64,000 bases of DNA from Methanomicrobiales archaeon HGW-Methanomicrobiales-3 (GTDB lineage: Archaea > Halobacteriota > Methanomicrobia > Methanomicrobiales > Methanospirillaceae): contig PGYK01000001.1 of NCBI GenBank assembly GCA_002839605.1, positions 372,001 to 436,000 on the forward strand, written 5' to 3'. Each line of letters opens with the position of its first letter. Positions within the stretch are counted from its first letter, which is position 1. The notes below the pieces were generated by a model. It worked only from the letters and a program-made list of their open reading frames with translations, was not told the origin of the DNA and searched no databases. The position numbers and the translations under genes are program-made. Positions 16,418 to 24,998 of this stretch are shown here, in pieces.

Positions 16418-16517
16418 CGTTGTTAGGCCTAATAATGTGGTTGATGATTGCGAATAAAGGTTTTGGAGTACACCGGTTGGAATTCATTAATACCGTGGAG
16501 GGCAAGATCATCTGTAT

Positions 16518-17990
16518 ATGCCGCAGGAAGCCCCGTTTGAGCAGCAGGCACCCGGAAAATACTCAATTTTCGGCTGCGGGACGAACGGATACAACATCAT
16601 ATCAGAACTCGTAAAAGAGAACGAGCGCGTGGTGGTCATTGACAAGGACGAGTCCCGGGTGCGGCACCTCCGCGACCAGAAGTTCGATGCCTACCAGCGC
16701 GATATCGCCTCTTCCGAGATGCTCGCGGGGCTCCCGCTCTTCGAGATAGCCTTCGTGATGACCGGTGATCCGGACGCCAACCTTGCGGCAACTGCCACCA
16801 TCAGGAAACGCTACCCCCTCGCACAGGTGGTTGCCCGGGCAACAGACCCGGTGAACGGCGAGCGTCTCACGGCAGCAGGAGCAGATGTCGTCCTCTACCC
16901 GCAGGAGGTAGTGGCCCGGTCCGCAATCCTCCAGATTAAAAAGCAGCATGCAAGCCGGATCGCGCAGCGGCTGTTCAGCCTTATTGCAGGCTGGGAAGGA
17001 ACGCTTGGGATCATCACCCACAAGAACCCGGACCCGGACGCGATCGCGTCAGCCATGGCGCTTGCGGGGATCGCAAAACATGCCAACCCCACAACCCTCT
17101 CGACACGGATCTTCTATGAAGGCAACATCGGTCACCAGGAGAACCGGACGTTCGTGAACCTGCTGGACATCAAGATGGAGCGCCTGACTCCGGAAGCCCT
17201 CCTCCAGTGCAACTACCTTGCGATGGTCGACTGTTCCGGCCCGGGCTCGAACAACGATGTCCCGCCCCAGACGAAGATCCACATCGTCATCGATCACCAC
17301 CGTGACGGGAAATACACCCCGGCACAGGGGGCATTCACGGACATACGGCCGGGCGTTGGCGCCACGGCAAGCATCATCACTCAGTACCTGCAGGAACTTG
17401 ACGTGCCTGTCGACAAACGAGTGGCAACTGCTCTCCTGTACGGGATCCGTACCGATACCCGGGACTTCCGTCGCAACGTCACCCCGCAGGATATGAGTTA
17501 TGCCGGCTTCCTCCTGCCCCTGACCGACGCGGACCTGCTCGACAAGATCATGTCGCCGTCCATGTCGCAGGAGACGCTTGACGTCATCGGCACGGCAATC
17601 ACCAGCCGGAAGGTCCAGAGCGGCTACCTCTTCTCCAATGTGGGTTTTGTCATGAACCGCGACGCATTGCCGCAGGCAGCCGATATCCTGATCACGCTCG
17701 AAGGGGTGAACACCGCACTTGTGTATGGCATCACGGATACCGCGATCGTCATCTCGGCCCGGAACCGCGACATCCGTCTGCACGTGGGTAACGCCCTCTC
17801 AGAAGCGTTCGGAGATATGGGCGATGCGGGCGGCCACCCGAACATGGGGGCAGCAAGCCTGCCCCTCCATTACTTCGGTCAGGTGGAAGACAAGGAGCAG
17901 CTGCTCGAAATCGTGATCGAGCCGGTGCTCCAGAAGTTCAAGAACCTTGTCGGACTTGAGAACGAGGGGAAGAAAAATGGCGGACAATAA
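16518..17990 (+). CDS. RCK (TrkA-N) domain fused to DHH-family phosphoesterase
   Basis: The 490-residue protein starts with a nucleotide-binding Rossmann domain (residues 13-140, FGCGTNGYNII) of the RCK/TrkA-N type. A DHH phosphoesterase follows: THKNPDPDAIASAMAL (motif I), MVDCSGPG (motif II) and IDHHRDGK (motif III). A DHHA1-like domain with GDAGGHPNMGAAS ends the protein. The same architecture occurs in archaeal proteins thought to hydrolyse cyclic dinucleotides or short oligonucleotides, with the RCK part sensing a nucleotide. Residues for two metal ions are intact. It is followed 83 bases downstream by mptE. Confidence 0.85.
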   Translation: MPQEAPFEQQAPGKYSIFGCGTNGYNIISELVKENERVVVIDKDESRVRHLRDQKFDAYQRDIASSEMLAGLPLFEIAFVMTGDPDANLAATATIRKRYPLAQVVARATDPVNGERLTAAGADVVLYPQEVVARSAILQIKKQHASRIAQRLFSLIAGWEGTLGIITHKNPDPDAIASAMALAGIAKHANPTTLSTRIFYEGNIGHQENRTFVNLLDIKMERLTPEALLQCNYLAMVDCSGPGSNNDVPPQTKIHIVIDHHRDGKYTPAQGAFTDIRPGVGATASIITQYLQELDVPVDKRVATALLYGIRTDTRDFRRNVTPQDMSYAGFLLPLTDADLLDKIMSPSMSQETLDVIGTAITSRKVQSGYLFSNVGFVMNRDALPQAADILITLEGVNTALVYGITDTAIVISARNRDIRLHVGNALSEAFGDMGDAGGHPNMGAASLPLHYFGQVEDKEQLLEIVIEPVLQKFKNLVGLENEGKKNGGQ

Positions 17991-18073
17991 CCAGAATTCA
18001 CGCGCAATTTTGCCTGCACTGTTCAGGGCAGGTGAAGGAACCGATAGCGGGATCACATCAACCGGGAGGAACC

Positions 18074-18694
18074 ATGCAGTTCGCTGAGTGGGAGCCCCAT
18101 TACCAGGAGATCCTTGAATACTTCGGGTTCGAACGGGAAGCAGACGAGGAGGCGGCCCGGCTTCTGGCCTCGCTCCTCGATCATGACAATCTCCTCTCGC
18201 TCGCCTCGCTCACGGACGGCAACGAGGTAACGGTCTGCGGGAACGCCCCGTGCCTGAAGGACGATCTCGGGAAGGTCAGCGGGATCGTCTTTGCCGCCGA
18301 TGCCGCTGCCGAGGTGCTCGACTCCCACGGTATCCGGCCGGATGCGATCTTCACGGATCTCGACGGGGCCACTGACCGGTTCATCGAGATGAACCGGGAA
18401 GGCACCATCATCGTTGTCCACGCGCACGGGGACAACATGCCGCTCCTCCACCACTTGGTGCCCCGTTTTACCGGGAAAGTTGTCGGGACCACGCAGGCAG
18501 CCCCGCTCCCCCGGGTGTATAACTTCGGTGGTTTTTCAGATGGTGACCGGGCGGTCTTTGCCGCTGAGGAACTGGGCGCTTCGCACATCACGCTTGCGGG
18601 GTTCGATCCTGACGACGTCAATGTGGACCCGTTGAAACGCGGGAAACTCTTCTGGGCGCGCAAGCTCCTTGCTCTGATCGGCCACGAGGTATGA
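18074..18694 (+). CDS. mptE: 6-hydroxymethylpterin diphosphokinase MptE
   Basis: The 206-residue protein belongs to the archaeal DUF115/MptE family. It transfers diphosphate from ATP to 6-hydroxymethyl-7,8-dihydropterin in methanopterin synthesis. Typical elements are VCGNAPCL early on, PDAIFTDLDGATD, VVHAHGDN, GTTQ and GFSDGDRAVF. The start is the ATG preceded by GGGAGGAACC; a longer frame exists but lacks conserved sequence. The stop overlaps the start of the radical SAM gene by 4 bases (ATGA), so the two are translationally coupled. Confidence 0.85.
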   Translation: MQFAEWEPHYQEILEYFGFEREADEEAARLLASLLDHDNLLSLASLTDGNEVTVCGNAPCLKDDLGKVSGIVFAADAAAEVLDSHGIRPDAIFTDLDGATDRFIEMNREGTIIVVHAHGDNMPLLHHLVPRFTGKVVGTTQAAPLPRVYNFGGFSDGDRAVFAAEELGASHITLAGFDPDDVNVDPLKRGKLFWARKLLALIGHEV

Positions 18695-20334
18695 GCGGTT
18701 CGGCGTTCATCCTTGACGGGTACGTGGATGAGCCGGCATGCCTTGGCGTGCCGCCCTACCTCTCGCCGTATATCCGGACGGTGGCGGGAGCACTTGCCGG
18801 CCACGGGTTCACGGTCAGGTACCTGACCATCGACCAGCTGAGAAAGGACCCGTTACGCACGGCTGAACTGAACGCATCTGACCTGCTGGTCATGATCGCT
18901 GGCGTAACGGTTCCGGGGAAGTACCTGGGCGGTACCCCCGCAACCCTCACCGAGATCCAGCAGATCGGGCACATGGTCCGGGGCCCGAAGAAACTTCTCG
19001 GCGGCCCGATCGGGTTAGGTTATGCGGGCGAAGGCGGCGAGAAAGCGGTCCGGCAGGTGATTGGCGGGTTCGATGCACTCCTTTCGGGAGAACCGGCAAT
19101 CGCGCTTGATAATTACCTTGCCGGTAATGATCCTGCGGGAGCGCTGGATTATACTCGCACCGACCCCTGGAGCATTGCAGGTGCCGGCGTGGTCAGCCAG
19201 CACCCCGACTTCCCGTACGTGATGTGCGAGCTGGAGACGGCCCGGGGCTGCTCGCACGGTGCAACGGGCGGGTGCTCGTTCTGCACCGAGCCCTTCTACG
19301 GGATGCCCCGGTACCGCACGGCTGATGCGGTTGCCGGAGAGGTTGCAGCCCTTTATGCTCACGGGGCCCGGCACTTCCGGGTGGGCCGGCAGCCGGATAT
19401 CCTTGCCTACGGTGCAGGAGCCGGGGAGTACCCTGCCCCGGAACCAGAGAATGTTGAAGGGCTCTTCTCTGCCATCCGCGCCGCAGCACCCGACCTGAAA
19501 ACCCTGCATATCGACAACACCAACCCGGCAACCATCGCCCGGCACGAGGATGCGGCAAGGGAAACACTCCGGGTGATCATCCGGCATCACACATCGGGCG
19601 ATGTTGCAGCGTTCGGGATGGAGACTGCCGACCCGGCCGTTGTTGCGGCAAACAACCTGAAGGCGAATGCCGATGAGGTCTTCCGGGCAATCGGGATCGT
19701 CAATGAGGAAGGCGGGATGCGCCGGGACAATGTCCCCGAGCTCCTTCCCGGCATAAATTTTGTCTGCGGGCTTGCGGGCGAAACGGAGCAGACGTATGAT
19801 CTGAACGAGCAGTTCCTCGCCCGGGTCCTGAAAGCCGGCCTCATGGTCCGGCGCGTGAACATCCGGCAGGTGATGCCGTTTGAGGGCACCCGGGCCTATA
19901 CTGAGAATACGCTCGGGAAGCACGAGCGCCGGTTCAAAAAATTCAAGGAATTTGTCCGGACCAAAATCGATCTCCCGATGCTCCAGCGGGTCTTTCCCCT
20001 CGGCACCGTGCTCCGCGATGTACGGGTTGAGGTGGCGGGTGACCTCTCGTTCGGGCGGCAGCCGGGTTCCTACCCGATCCTTGTCGGCATCCCGCTCCGG
20101 CTTCCGGAACGGACGGTGACTGATGCCGTGGTGGTGGACTGGGGGATGCGGTCGGTGACGGCGTTGCCGGTGCCGGTACGGATCAACGAACTGCCGGCAT
20201 CTGCTGTCCGGTGGCTTCCGGGCGTGGGGAAGAAAAAAGTGGCAGCGGTTATTGCAAAGCGGCCGTTTGGGGATCTGGCGGCGTACCGGAAGGTGGCGGG
20301 GGGATCGGTCGTGGATGGGGTGATGGAGTTCTGA
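18691..20334 (+). CDS. Radical SAM protein with B12-binding-like N-terminus and C-terminal helix-hairpin-helix
   Basis: The 547-residue protein belongs to a conserved archaeal radical SAM family. Residues 1-150 resemble the Rossmann-like domain of B12-dependent radical SAM enzymes. The iron-sulfur cysteines are Cys187, Cys195 and Cys198, a C-x7-C-x2-C arrangement rather than the usual C-x3-C-x2-C. The AdoMet barrel continues to about 430. The last 55 residues contain a helix-hairpin-helix (ASAVRWLPGVGKKKVAAVIA), a nucleic-acid-binding element. RNA modification is therefore conceivable, but the coupling to mptE would also fit a pterin-related step. Function is not established. Confidence 0.8.
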   Translation: MSGSAFILDGYVDEPACLGVPPYLSPYIRTVAGALAGHGFTVRYLTIDQLRKDPLRTAELNASDLLVMIAGVTVPGKYLGGTPATLTEIQQIGHMVRGPKKLLGGPIGLGYAGEGGEKAVRQVIGGFDALLSGEPAIALDNYLAGNDPAGALDYTRTDPWSIAGAGVVSQHPDFPYVMCELETARGCSHGATGGCSFCTEPFYGMPRYRTADAVAGEVAALYAHGARHFRVGRQPDILAYGAGAGEYPAPEPENVEGLFSAIRAAAPDLKTLHIDNTNPATIARHEDAARETLRVIIRHHTSGDVAAFGMETADPAVVAANNLKANADEVFRAIGIVNEEGGMRRDNVPELLPGINFVCGLAGETEQTYDLNEQFLARVLKAGLMVRRVNIRQVMPFEGTRAYTENTLGKHERRFKKFKEFVRTKIDLPMLQRVFPLGTVLRDVRVEVAGDLSFGRQPGSYPILVGIPLRLPERTVTDAVVVDWGMRSVTALPVPVRINELPASAVRWLPGVGKKKVAAVIAKRPFGDLAAYRKVAGGSVVDGVMEF

Positions 20335-20386
20335 GATACATGAGGAGAAAGCAAAGATTCCCTGAATCTGCTTCAGGTATCCTGTC

Positions 20387-20409
20387 GGTTGCAGGAACCC
20401 TCTGCAACC
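20387..20409 (+). terminator. Hairpin between radical SAM gene and ABC operon
   Basis: Arms GGTTGCAG (20387-20394) and CTGCAACC (20402-20409) form a perfect 8-bp stem with a 7-base loop. A TTGTTTTTTCC stretch follows about 15 bases later. It may end the upstream transcript or act in the leader of the ABC operon 68 bases on. Confidence 0.4.
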
Positions 20410-20476
20410 AGAAACGGACCGAATTGTTTTTTCCTGTCCATGGTGAACTATCACTACTTTCACTGGTGACAATCTC

Positions 20477-21529
20477 ATGAACAGGAACACCCGGGTTACG
20501 ATCTTTGCAGGTCTCCTCATCCTCGTTTTGCTCGTGACTGGACTGCTGGTCACGTTTCCAGCAGTTCCGGCGGATATCCCGAAGAAGACGGTCGTTGTCT
20601 ACACGTCGGTAGACCAGATCTATTCCGAACCGGTTTTTCACGACTTCGAAAACGAGACCGGTATCCGGGTTCTTGCCGTTTATGATGTCGAGGCAACCAA
20701 AACCACCGGCCTTGTCAACCGCCTGATTGCCGAGAAGAACCGGCCCCGGGCTGACGTGTTCTGGAGCGGGGAGTTCGGTCAGACCATCCTCTTAAAGAAC
20801 GAAAGCGTGCTTACTGCCTACTCCTCTCCGTCAGCGGCGGATATTCCCCCTCAGTTTCTGGATGAAGATGATTACTGGACCGGTTTTGGCGGGAGGGCCC
20901 GGGTCTTCATTGTCAATACGGACCGGCTCACGCCCGACCAGTACCCTGAATCGATATACGATCTCCTGAGCGCCCGGTACGCGGGCAACACGGTCGGGAT
21001 TGCCTATCCGATGTTCGGTACCACGGCGACCCATGCTGCTGCCCTCTATAGTTATCTTGGCACGGATGAAGCAAGAGGATTCTTTACCAACATCAGCAAC
21101 CGTGAGGTCCGCGTGGTTGATGGCAACTCGGTAGTCCGTGACCTTGTTGTCGATGGTCAGCTGGCATTCGGCCTAACCGACACGGATGACGCATGTGGGG
21201 CAGTCGAGAAGGGGGCGCATGTGGCCATCATCGTCCCCGACCAGGGCGAGGGCCGGATGGGGACGCTCGTTATTCCCAACACGGTTGCCCTGATAGCCGG
21301 GGCACCGCATCCGGACGAGGCAAAGGCCTTCATCGATTACGTGCTGGATAAGAAAACCGAGGATGCGATGGTAAATTCCGGGTGGATCCAGATCCCGAGC
21401 CGCGATGTTCCGACAAAGACGGCCTGTATGAATATCACCGGGATCAAGGCGATGAACATCTCGTACCAGGAGGTATATACCGGAATTCCCGCCACCCAGA
21501 AGGATTTAATCGAGATCTTCATCCGATAA
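20477..21529 (+). CDS. ABC transporter substrate-binding protein, iron(III)/FbpA type
   Basis: The 350-residue protein has an N-terminal signal or membrane anchor (residues 7-30). The periplasmic-binding type II domain begins TVVVYTSVDQIYSEPV, typical of FbpA-like ferric-iron binders. RADVFWSGEF, FGGRARVFIVN and the GWIQIP ending are also characteristic. It is the first gene of a four-gene run with permease, ATPase and a beta-propeller protein. Ferric iron is the most likely ligand; thiamine or phosphonate binders share the fold and cannot be excluded. Confidence 0.85.
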   Translation: MNRNTRVTIFAGLLILVLLVTGLLVTFPAVPADIPKKTVVVYTSVDQIYSEPVFHDFENETGIRVLAVYDVEATKTTGLVNRLIAEKNRPRADVFWSGEFGQTILLKNESVLTAYSSPSAADIPPQFLDEDDYWTGFGGRARVFIVNTDRLTPDQYPESIYDLLSARYAGNTVGIAYPMFGTTATHAAALYSYLGTDEARGFFTNISNREVRVVDGNSVVRDLVVDGQLAFGLTDTDDACGAVEKGAHVAIIVPDQGEGRMGTLVIPNTVALIAGAPHPDEAKAFIDYVLDKKTEDAMVNSGWIQIPSRDVPTKTACMNITGIKAMNISYQEVYTGIPATQKDLIEIFIR

Positions 21530-21533
21530 TCCT

Positions 21534-23171
21534 ATGACCTTCCAACCGCTTTTTCCCAAAATGCGTGTACGAATATCCCTGGAACAATGCCTGCATGTCC
21601 TCATGGTGGCGCTGTTCATCATCCTGGTACTGAGTCCGCTGGCTGGGTTATGCCTGGATCTCCTGTATGATTTCCTGTCCGGGACCCTTGACCTTTCGGT
21701 GCTTACCTTCTTCTCACCCCGGCGCCTCTGGCTCCTTTTTGCCAGTATCGGCCTTGCCGCTACGGTTGCAGGTTCAGGAATCCTGGTAGGCGTCCTCGTT
21801 GTTTCTCTCCTCTGGCGGATCGCAAAAAAGGGCCTTGTTATCGTCCTTCTCACGGTACTTGCACTTGCCGCGATCCCCCCGTATATCCACGCTCTCACGT
21901 GGTCATCGCTCCTTGGGTACCTTACCGGGTTTCTTCCCGGCCTGACCATGACCGGCTGGGGAATCAGTTACTGGGTGGAACTGATGGCGCTCATCCCGCT
22001 TGCTACGCTCCTTGTTTGGATTGCGTTTGCATCGGTAGATCCCGCCCTGGTCGAGGCCGGGCGGGTCTTCCGGCCGGATATGGACGCGTTTCTTCACATC
22101 CATCTCCCACTTGCAGCCCCCGCCCTTGGTGCATCGTTTGGTTTTTTGTTTTTGCTCTGCTGTTCAGATTATTCGATCCCCTCACTTTTCGGCGCTGATG
22201 TCTATGCCCTGGAGATCTTCGCACAATTCAGCGCATCTGGAAGTTCGGCGCTCGCCTTCCTCTATGCCCTGCCTCTCATGGTCGTCATGATCGCCGTTAT
22301 CATCGCAAGCCGGTCGGGTATCCGCACCCTTGCCCAGACGCCGGACTGGCTGTCAGACCGGAAGGGGACGGCCCCCCTCTTCCCATGGCCGTTCATCCTG
22401 CTCCAGGTTCTTGCCTGTGGTGTTGTTCTCTTCCAGATCCTTGTCCTTGTTTCCGGCCTTCTCCTCACAACCGGCACCATGAGCACATTAACCCGTTCGG
22501 TTGAGATGGCTCAGGGCGAACTGGTGTACAGCCTTCTGGTAGCGGCGGGTGTTGTTATCGTATCCCTTCCGCTGGCTCTTGCTGCTGCGCATGAACTGAA
22601 ACAACCGGGCCTTCGCGGGGGGATCTCATGGGGCCTTGTCCTCCTGCCGCTCGCCATGCCGGCTTCTTTAACCGGCATTGGCCTCATCCTTTTCTGGAAC
22701 ACTCCCGGGATGGCAGTAATCTACCCCGATTTGCTGATGCCTGTCCTTGCAGGGGTGGCCCGGTTTGCCCCGTTTGCTGCAATCATTCTTTTTGTTCAGC
22801 TCCGGTTCATCGACCCGGTCCTCTTTGATGCAGCAGCGGTCTTTTCCCGCAGCTTGCTGAAAACCTGGGTACGGGTCCGCCTTCCGTTGTATGTTCCCGG
22901 ACTGCTTGTTGCGGCGGGAATCCTTGCAGCGCTGACGCTTGCCGAACTCGGTGCAACCCTTGTCGTTGCGCCGCCGGGATACGGTACAATAACCCTGCGG
23001 ATTTACAATTACCTCCATTACGGGTCAGCGGGGGAAGTGGCAGGCTTATGTCTCATGATCACGATACTCTGTCTCATTGTAGGTGTATGTACGGTTGTCG
23101 CTGTCACCTGGCTTTACCGTGATGGCAGGGAAAAACGACCAGAAGGAGATCCGGTACATGATCGTTCTTGA
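21534..23171 (+). CDS. ABC transporter permease, fused two-domain FbpB type
   Basis: The 545-residue protein has about twelve membrane segments and two copies of the binding-protein-dependent transport domain, as in FbpB/ThiP. Each half carries the cytoplasmic coupling loop before its last helices (FASVDPALVEAGRVF and FIDPVLFDAAAVF). It starts 4 bases after the binding-protein gene and overlaps the ATPase gene by 14 bases. An alternative ATG lies nine codons in. The partner is the ATPase at 23158. Confidence 0.9.
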   Translation: MTFQPLFPKMRVRISLEQCLHVLMVALFIILVLSPLAGLCLDLLYDFLSGTLDLSVLTFFSPRRLWLLFASIGLAATVAGSGILVGVLVVSLLWRIAKKGLVIVLLTVLALAAIPPYIHALTWSSLLGYLTGFLPGLTMTGWGISYWVELMALIPLATLLVWIAFASVDPALVEAGRVFRPDMDAFLHIHLPLAAPALGASFGFLFLLCCSDYSIPSLFGADVYALEIFAQFSASGSSALAFLYALPLMVVMIAVIIASRSGIRTLAQTPDWLSDRKGTAPLFPWPFILLQVLACGVVLFQILVLVSGLLLTTGTMSTLTRSVEMAQGELVYSLLVAAGVVIVSLPLALAAAHELKQPGLRGGISWGLVLLPLAMPASLTGIGLILFWNTPGMAVIYPDLLMPVLAGVARFAPFAAIILFVQLRFIDPVLFDAAAVFSRSLLKTWVRVRLPLYVPGLLVAAGILAALTLAELGATLVVAPPGYGTITLRIYNYLHYGSAGEVAGLCLMITILCLIVGVCTVVAVTWLYRDGREKRPEGDPVHDRS

Positions 23172-23802
23172 AGATGTCTGCAAGGCATTTGGGAATACCG
23201 TAGCTGTTGACCAGGTATCCCTCGTGATTCCTGATCGTGCACGGGTTGCCATTCTCGGCCCCTCCGGCAGCGGAAAGACCACCCTCCTGCGCCTGGTTGC
23301 CGGGCTTGAAATGCCGGATAAGGGGACTATCTCCATGGGCGGTCACGCGGTCAGCGGCAGCGATGTCTTTGTTCCCCCGTCAGAACGCAGAATCGGGTTT
23401 GTCTTCCAGTCGGGAGCACTCTGGCCGCACATGACCGTTGCAGAAAATATTCTGTTTGCTTTCAATGCACTGCCGGAAGGCGAACAGCAGCGGCGGCTCG
23501 ATCTTCTCCTCGATCGCATGGCGATCCCTAACCTGCGGGATCGCTATCCCGACCAGATATCCGGCGGGGAAGCGCGACGTGTGGCGCTGGCGCGTGCCCT
23601 TGCCCCCCGGCCGGAGATTCTGCTATTGGACGAACCGCTCACCAATCTTGACCACGCTCTCCGAGAGGAACTCCTTGTCCTGATCGCAGAGTCGGCAAGG
23701 GAAGAAGGGTCTATCATGCTTTATGTTACTCACGATGAGCACGAAGCAGCCATAGTTGCGGATTCCACCATCCGGTTTAAGGCAGGCCGGGTATTGGAGT
23801 GA
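23158..23802 (+). CDS. ABC transporter ATP-binding protein
   Basis: This 214-residue ATPase has all the expected motifs: Walker A GPSGSGKTT, a Q-loop at VFQSG, the signature ISGGEARRVALARAL, Walker B ILLLDEP and the switch histidine in VTHDEHEA. It is short for the FbpC class because the C-terminal TOBE-like regulatory domain is missing. The ATG is preceded by AGAAGGAGAT and overlaps the permease gene end. It powers the transporter encoded just upstream. Confidence 0.95.
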   Translation: MIVLEDVCKAFGNTVAVDQVSLVIPDRARVAILGPSGSGKTTLLRLVAGLEMPDKGTISMGGHAVSGSDVFVPPSERRIGFVFQSGALWPHMTVAENILFAFNALPEGEQQRRLDLLLDRMAIPNLRDRYPDQISGGEARRVALARALAPRPEILLLDEPLTNLDHALREELLVLIAESAREEGSIMLYVTHDEHEAAIVADSTIRFKAGRVLE

Positions 23803-23811
23803 TCAGGATCC

Positions 23812-24828
23812 ATGCCCGGCAAAAATCACGGGATGCTGGTGAAAAATACCCTCTATCTTAGTATCGGGATCCTTATCATCGCCGCGATGATCTTCACGCT
23901 CCAGGTAGCTCTCGGCTACGTGCAGGTGAAGAGTACGCCCCCCGGTTGGGAGATTATCCGGCCTCCTGCCGAAGTCTCAACGCTCCTTATCGATGACGAT
24001 ATTGTCTGGACTGGAGGAAAAGAGGGAATCGTCCTCATCAGCCGGACCAACAGATCCCGTATCTCCCTTCCAGCAGGTGCCCCCCCGACGAGTTATGTCC
24101 GGCAGATATTTCAGGACCGGAATGGAAGCATCTGGATAGCACATGATGGCGGGCTTATCCGGTTCGAGGAAGGGTCATGGCAGGTCATCAGCCCGGCTCC
24201 GGAAATTCCCTTCCGGCGCGTGGTAAGCCTGGCCCAGCACCGGGACGGCAGCATCATTGCCGGGACAGATGCTGATGCATTTGTTGAAACCAGCAGCGGG
24301 TGGCAGAGCCTCCGCTCCCGTGGCATGCCCCCGGTTGCCCTGGCAGAAGTTATCCTGGTCACCCGTTACGGTGAGATCTGGGTGGGGTGCGGCGAACCTA
24401 TGCGGGGCGCACTTCTCCGGTTTGACGGAGATGCCTGGCACCAGTATACCATGAAAGATGGTCTTCCTCACCCATCCGTACGGGCGCTGGCGGAGGATTC
24501 TGACGGGGTGGTCTGGGTGGCAACCGGCTACTCGCGAAGCGGGGGAGCTGCCCGGTTTTTCAACGGCTCCTGGACGAATTTGACGGTCATGGATGGTCTG
24601 GCCGGTGAGTCCACCCGCTCGGTATCTTTCGATCAGGATGGCCGGGTGTGGATTGGATCAGAGTACGACGGGATTGTTATCTGGTCTGGCAGACCCGAAG
24701 CAGTCATTACCGAGAAAGACGGGCTTGCCGGCAATGAAGTCAAGGCCATGGTGCAGGAACCCGATGGAACCTTCTGGTTTGGTACGGAGAACGGGCTGTC
24801 CCGTGTCGATCGAGCTGTTGTGATCTGA
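23812..24828 (+). CDS. Membrane-anchored beta-propeller (Reg_prop repeat) protein
   Basis: The 338-residue protein has one N-terminal membrane helix (about 11-35). The rest consists of two-component-regulator-propeller repeats recognisable by DRNGSIWIAHDGGL, RYGEIWVGCG, DSDGVVWVATG, DQDGRVWIGSE and EPDGTFWFGTE. These repeats build an extracytoplasmic beta-propeller sensor. Only 9 bases separate it from the ATPase gene, so it is likely cotranscribed with the transporter. Unlike most Reg_prop proteins it has no attached kinase or regulator domain. A substrate-sensing or docking role next to the transporter is inference. Confidence 0.75.
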   Translation: MPGKNHGMLVKNTLYLSIGILIIAAMIFTLQVALGYVQVKSTPPGWEIIRPPAEVSTLLIDDDIVWTGGKEGIVLISRTNRSRISLPAGAPPTSYVRQIFQDRNGSIWIAHDGGLIRFEEGSWQVISPAPEIPFRRVVSLAQHRDGSIIAGTDADAFVETSSGWQSLRSRGMPPVALAEVILVTRYGEIWVGCGEPMRGALLRFDGDAWHQYTMKDGLPHPSVRALAEDSDGVVWVATGYSRSGGAARFFNGSWTNLTVMDGLAGESTRSVSFDQDGRVWIGSEYDGIVIWSGRPEAVITEKDGLAGNEVKAMVQEPDGTFWFGTENGLSRVDRAVVI

Positions 24829-24998
24829 GACCGTGCATTTTTCCCTTAATTACAGGCCTCCTGTATGAAATTTGCCGGTTTTATTATCATGCATTGGATG
24901 TCAGGTAACCTTCACAGAATTGCATAAATACCAAGCCAAAAGATATCGTGTATCTCATCATCAGTCCAGGTTCCCGGAACAACAGGCGAGGGAGATCT

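Noticed and set aside
19015-20553. Open frame of 512 codons on the minus strand
   Set aside because: Antisense to the radical SAM gene; His/Arg/Pro-rich without conserved motifs.
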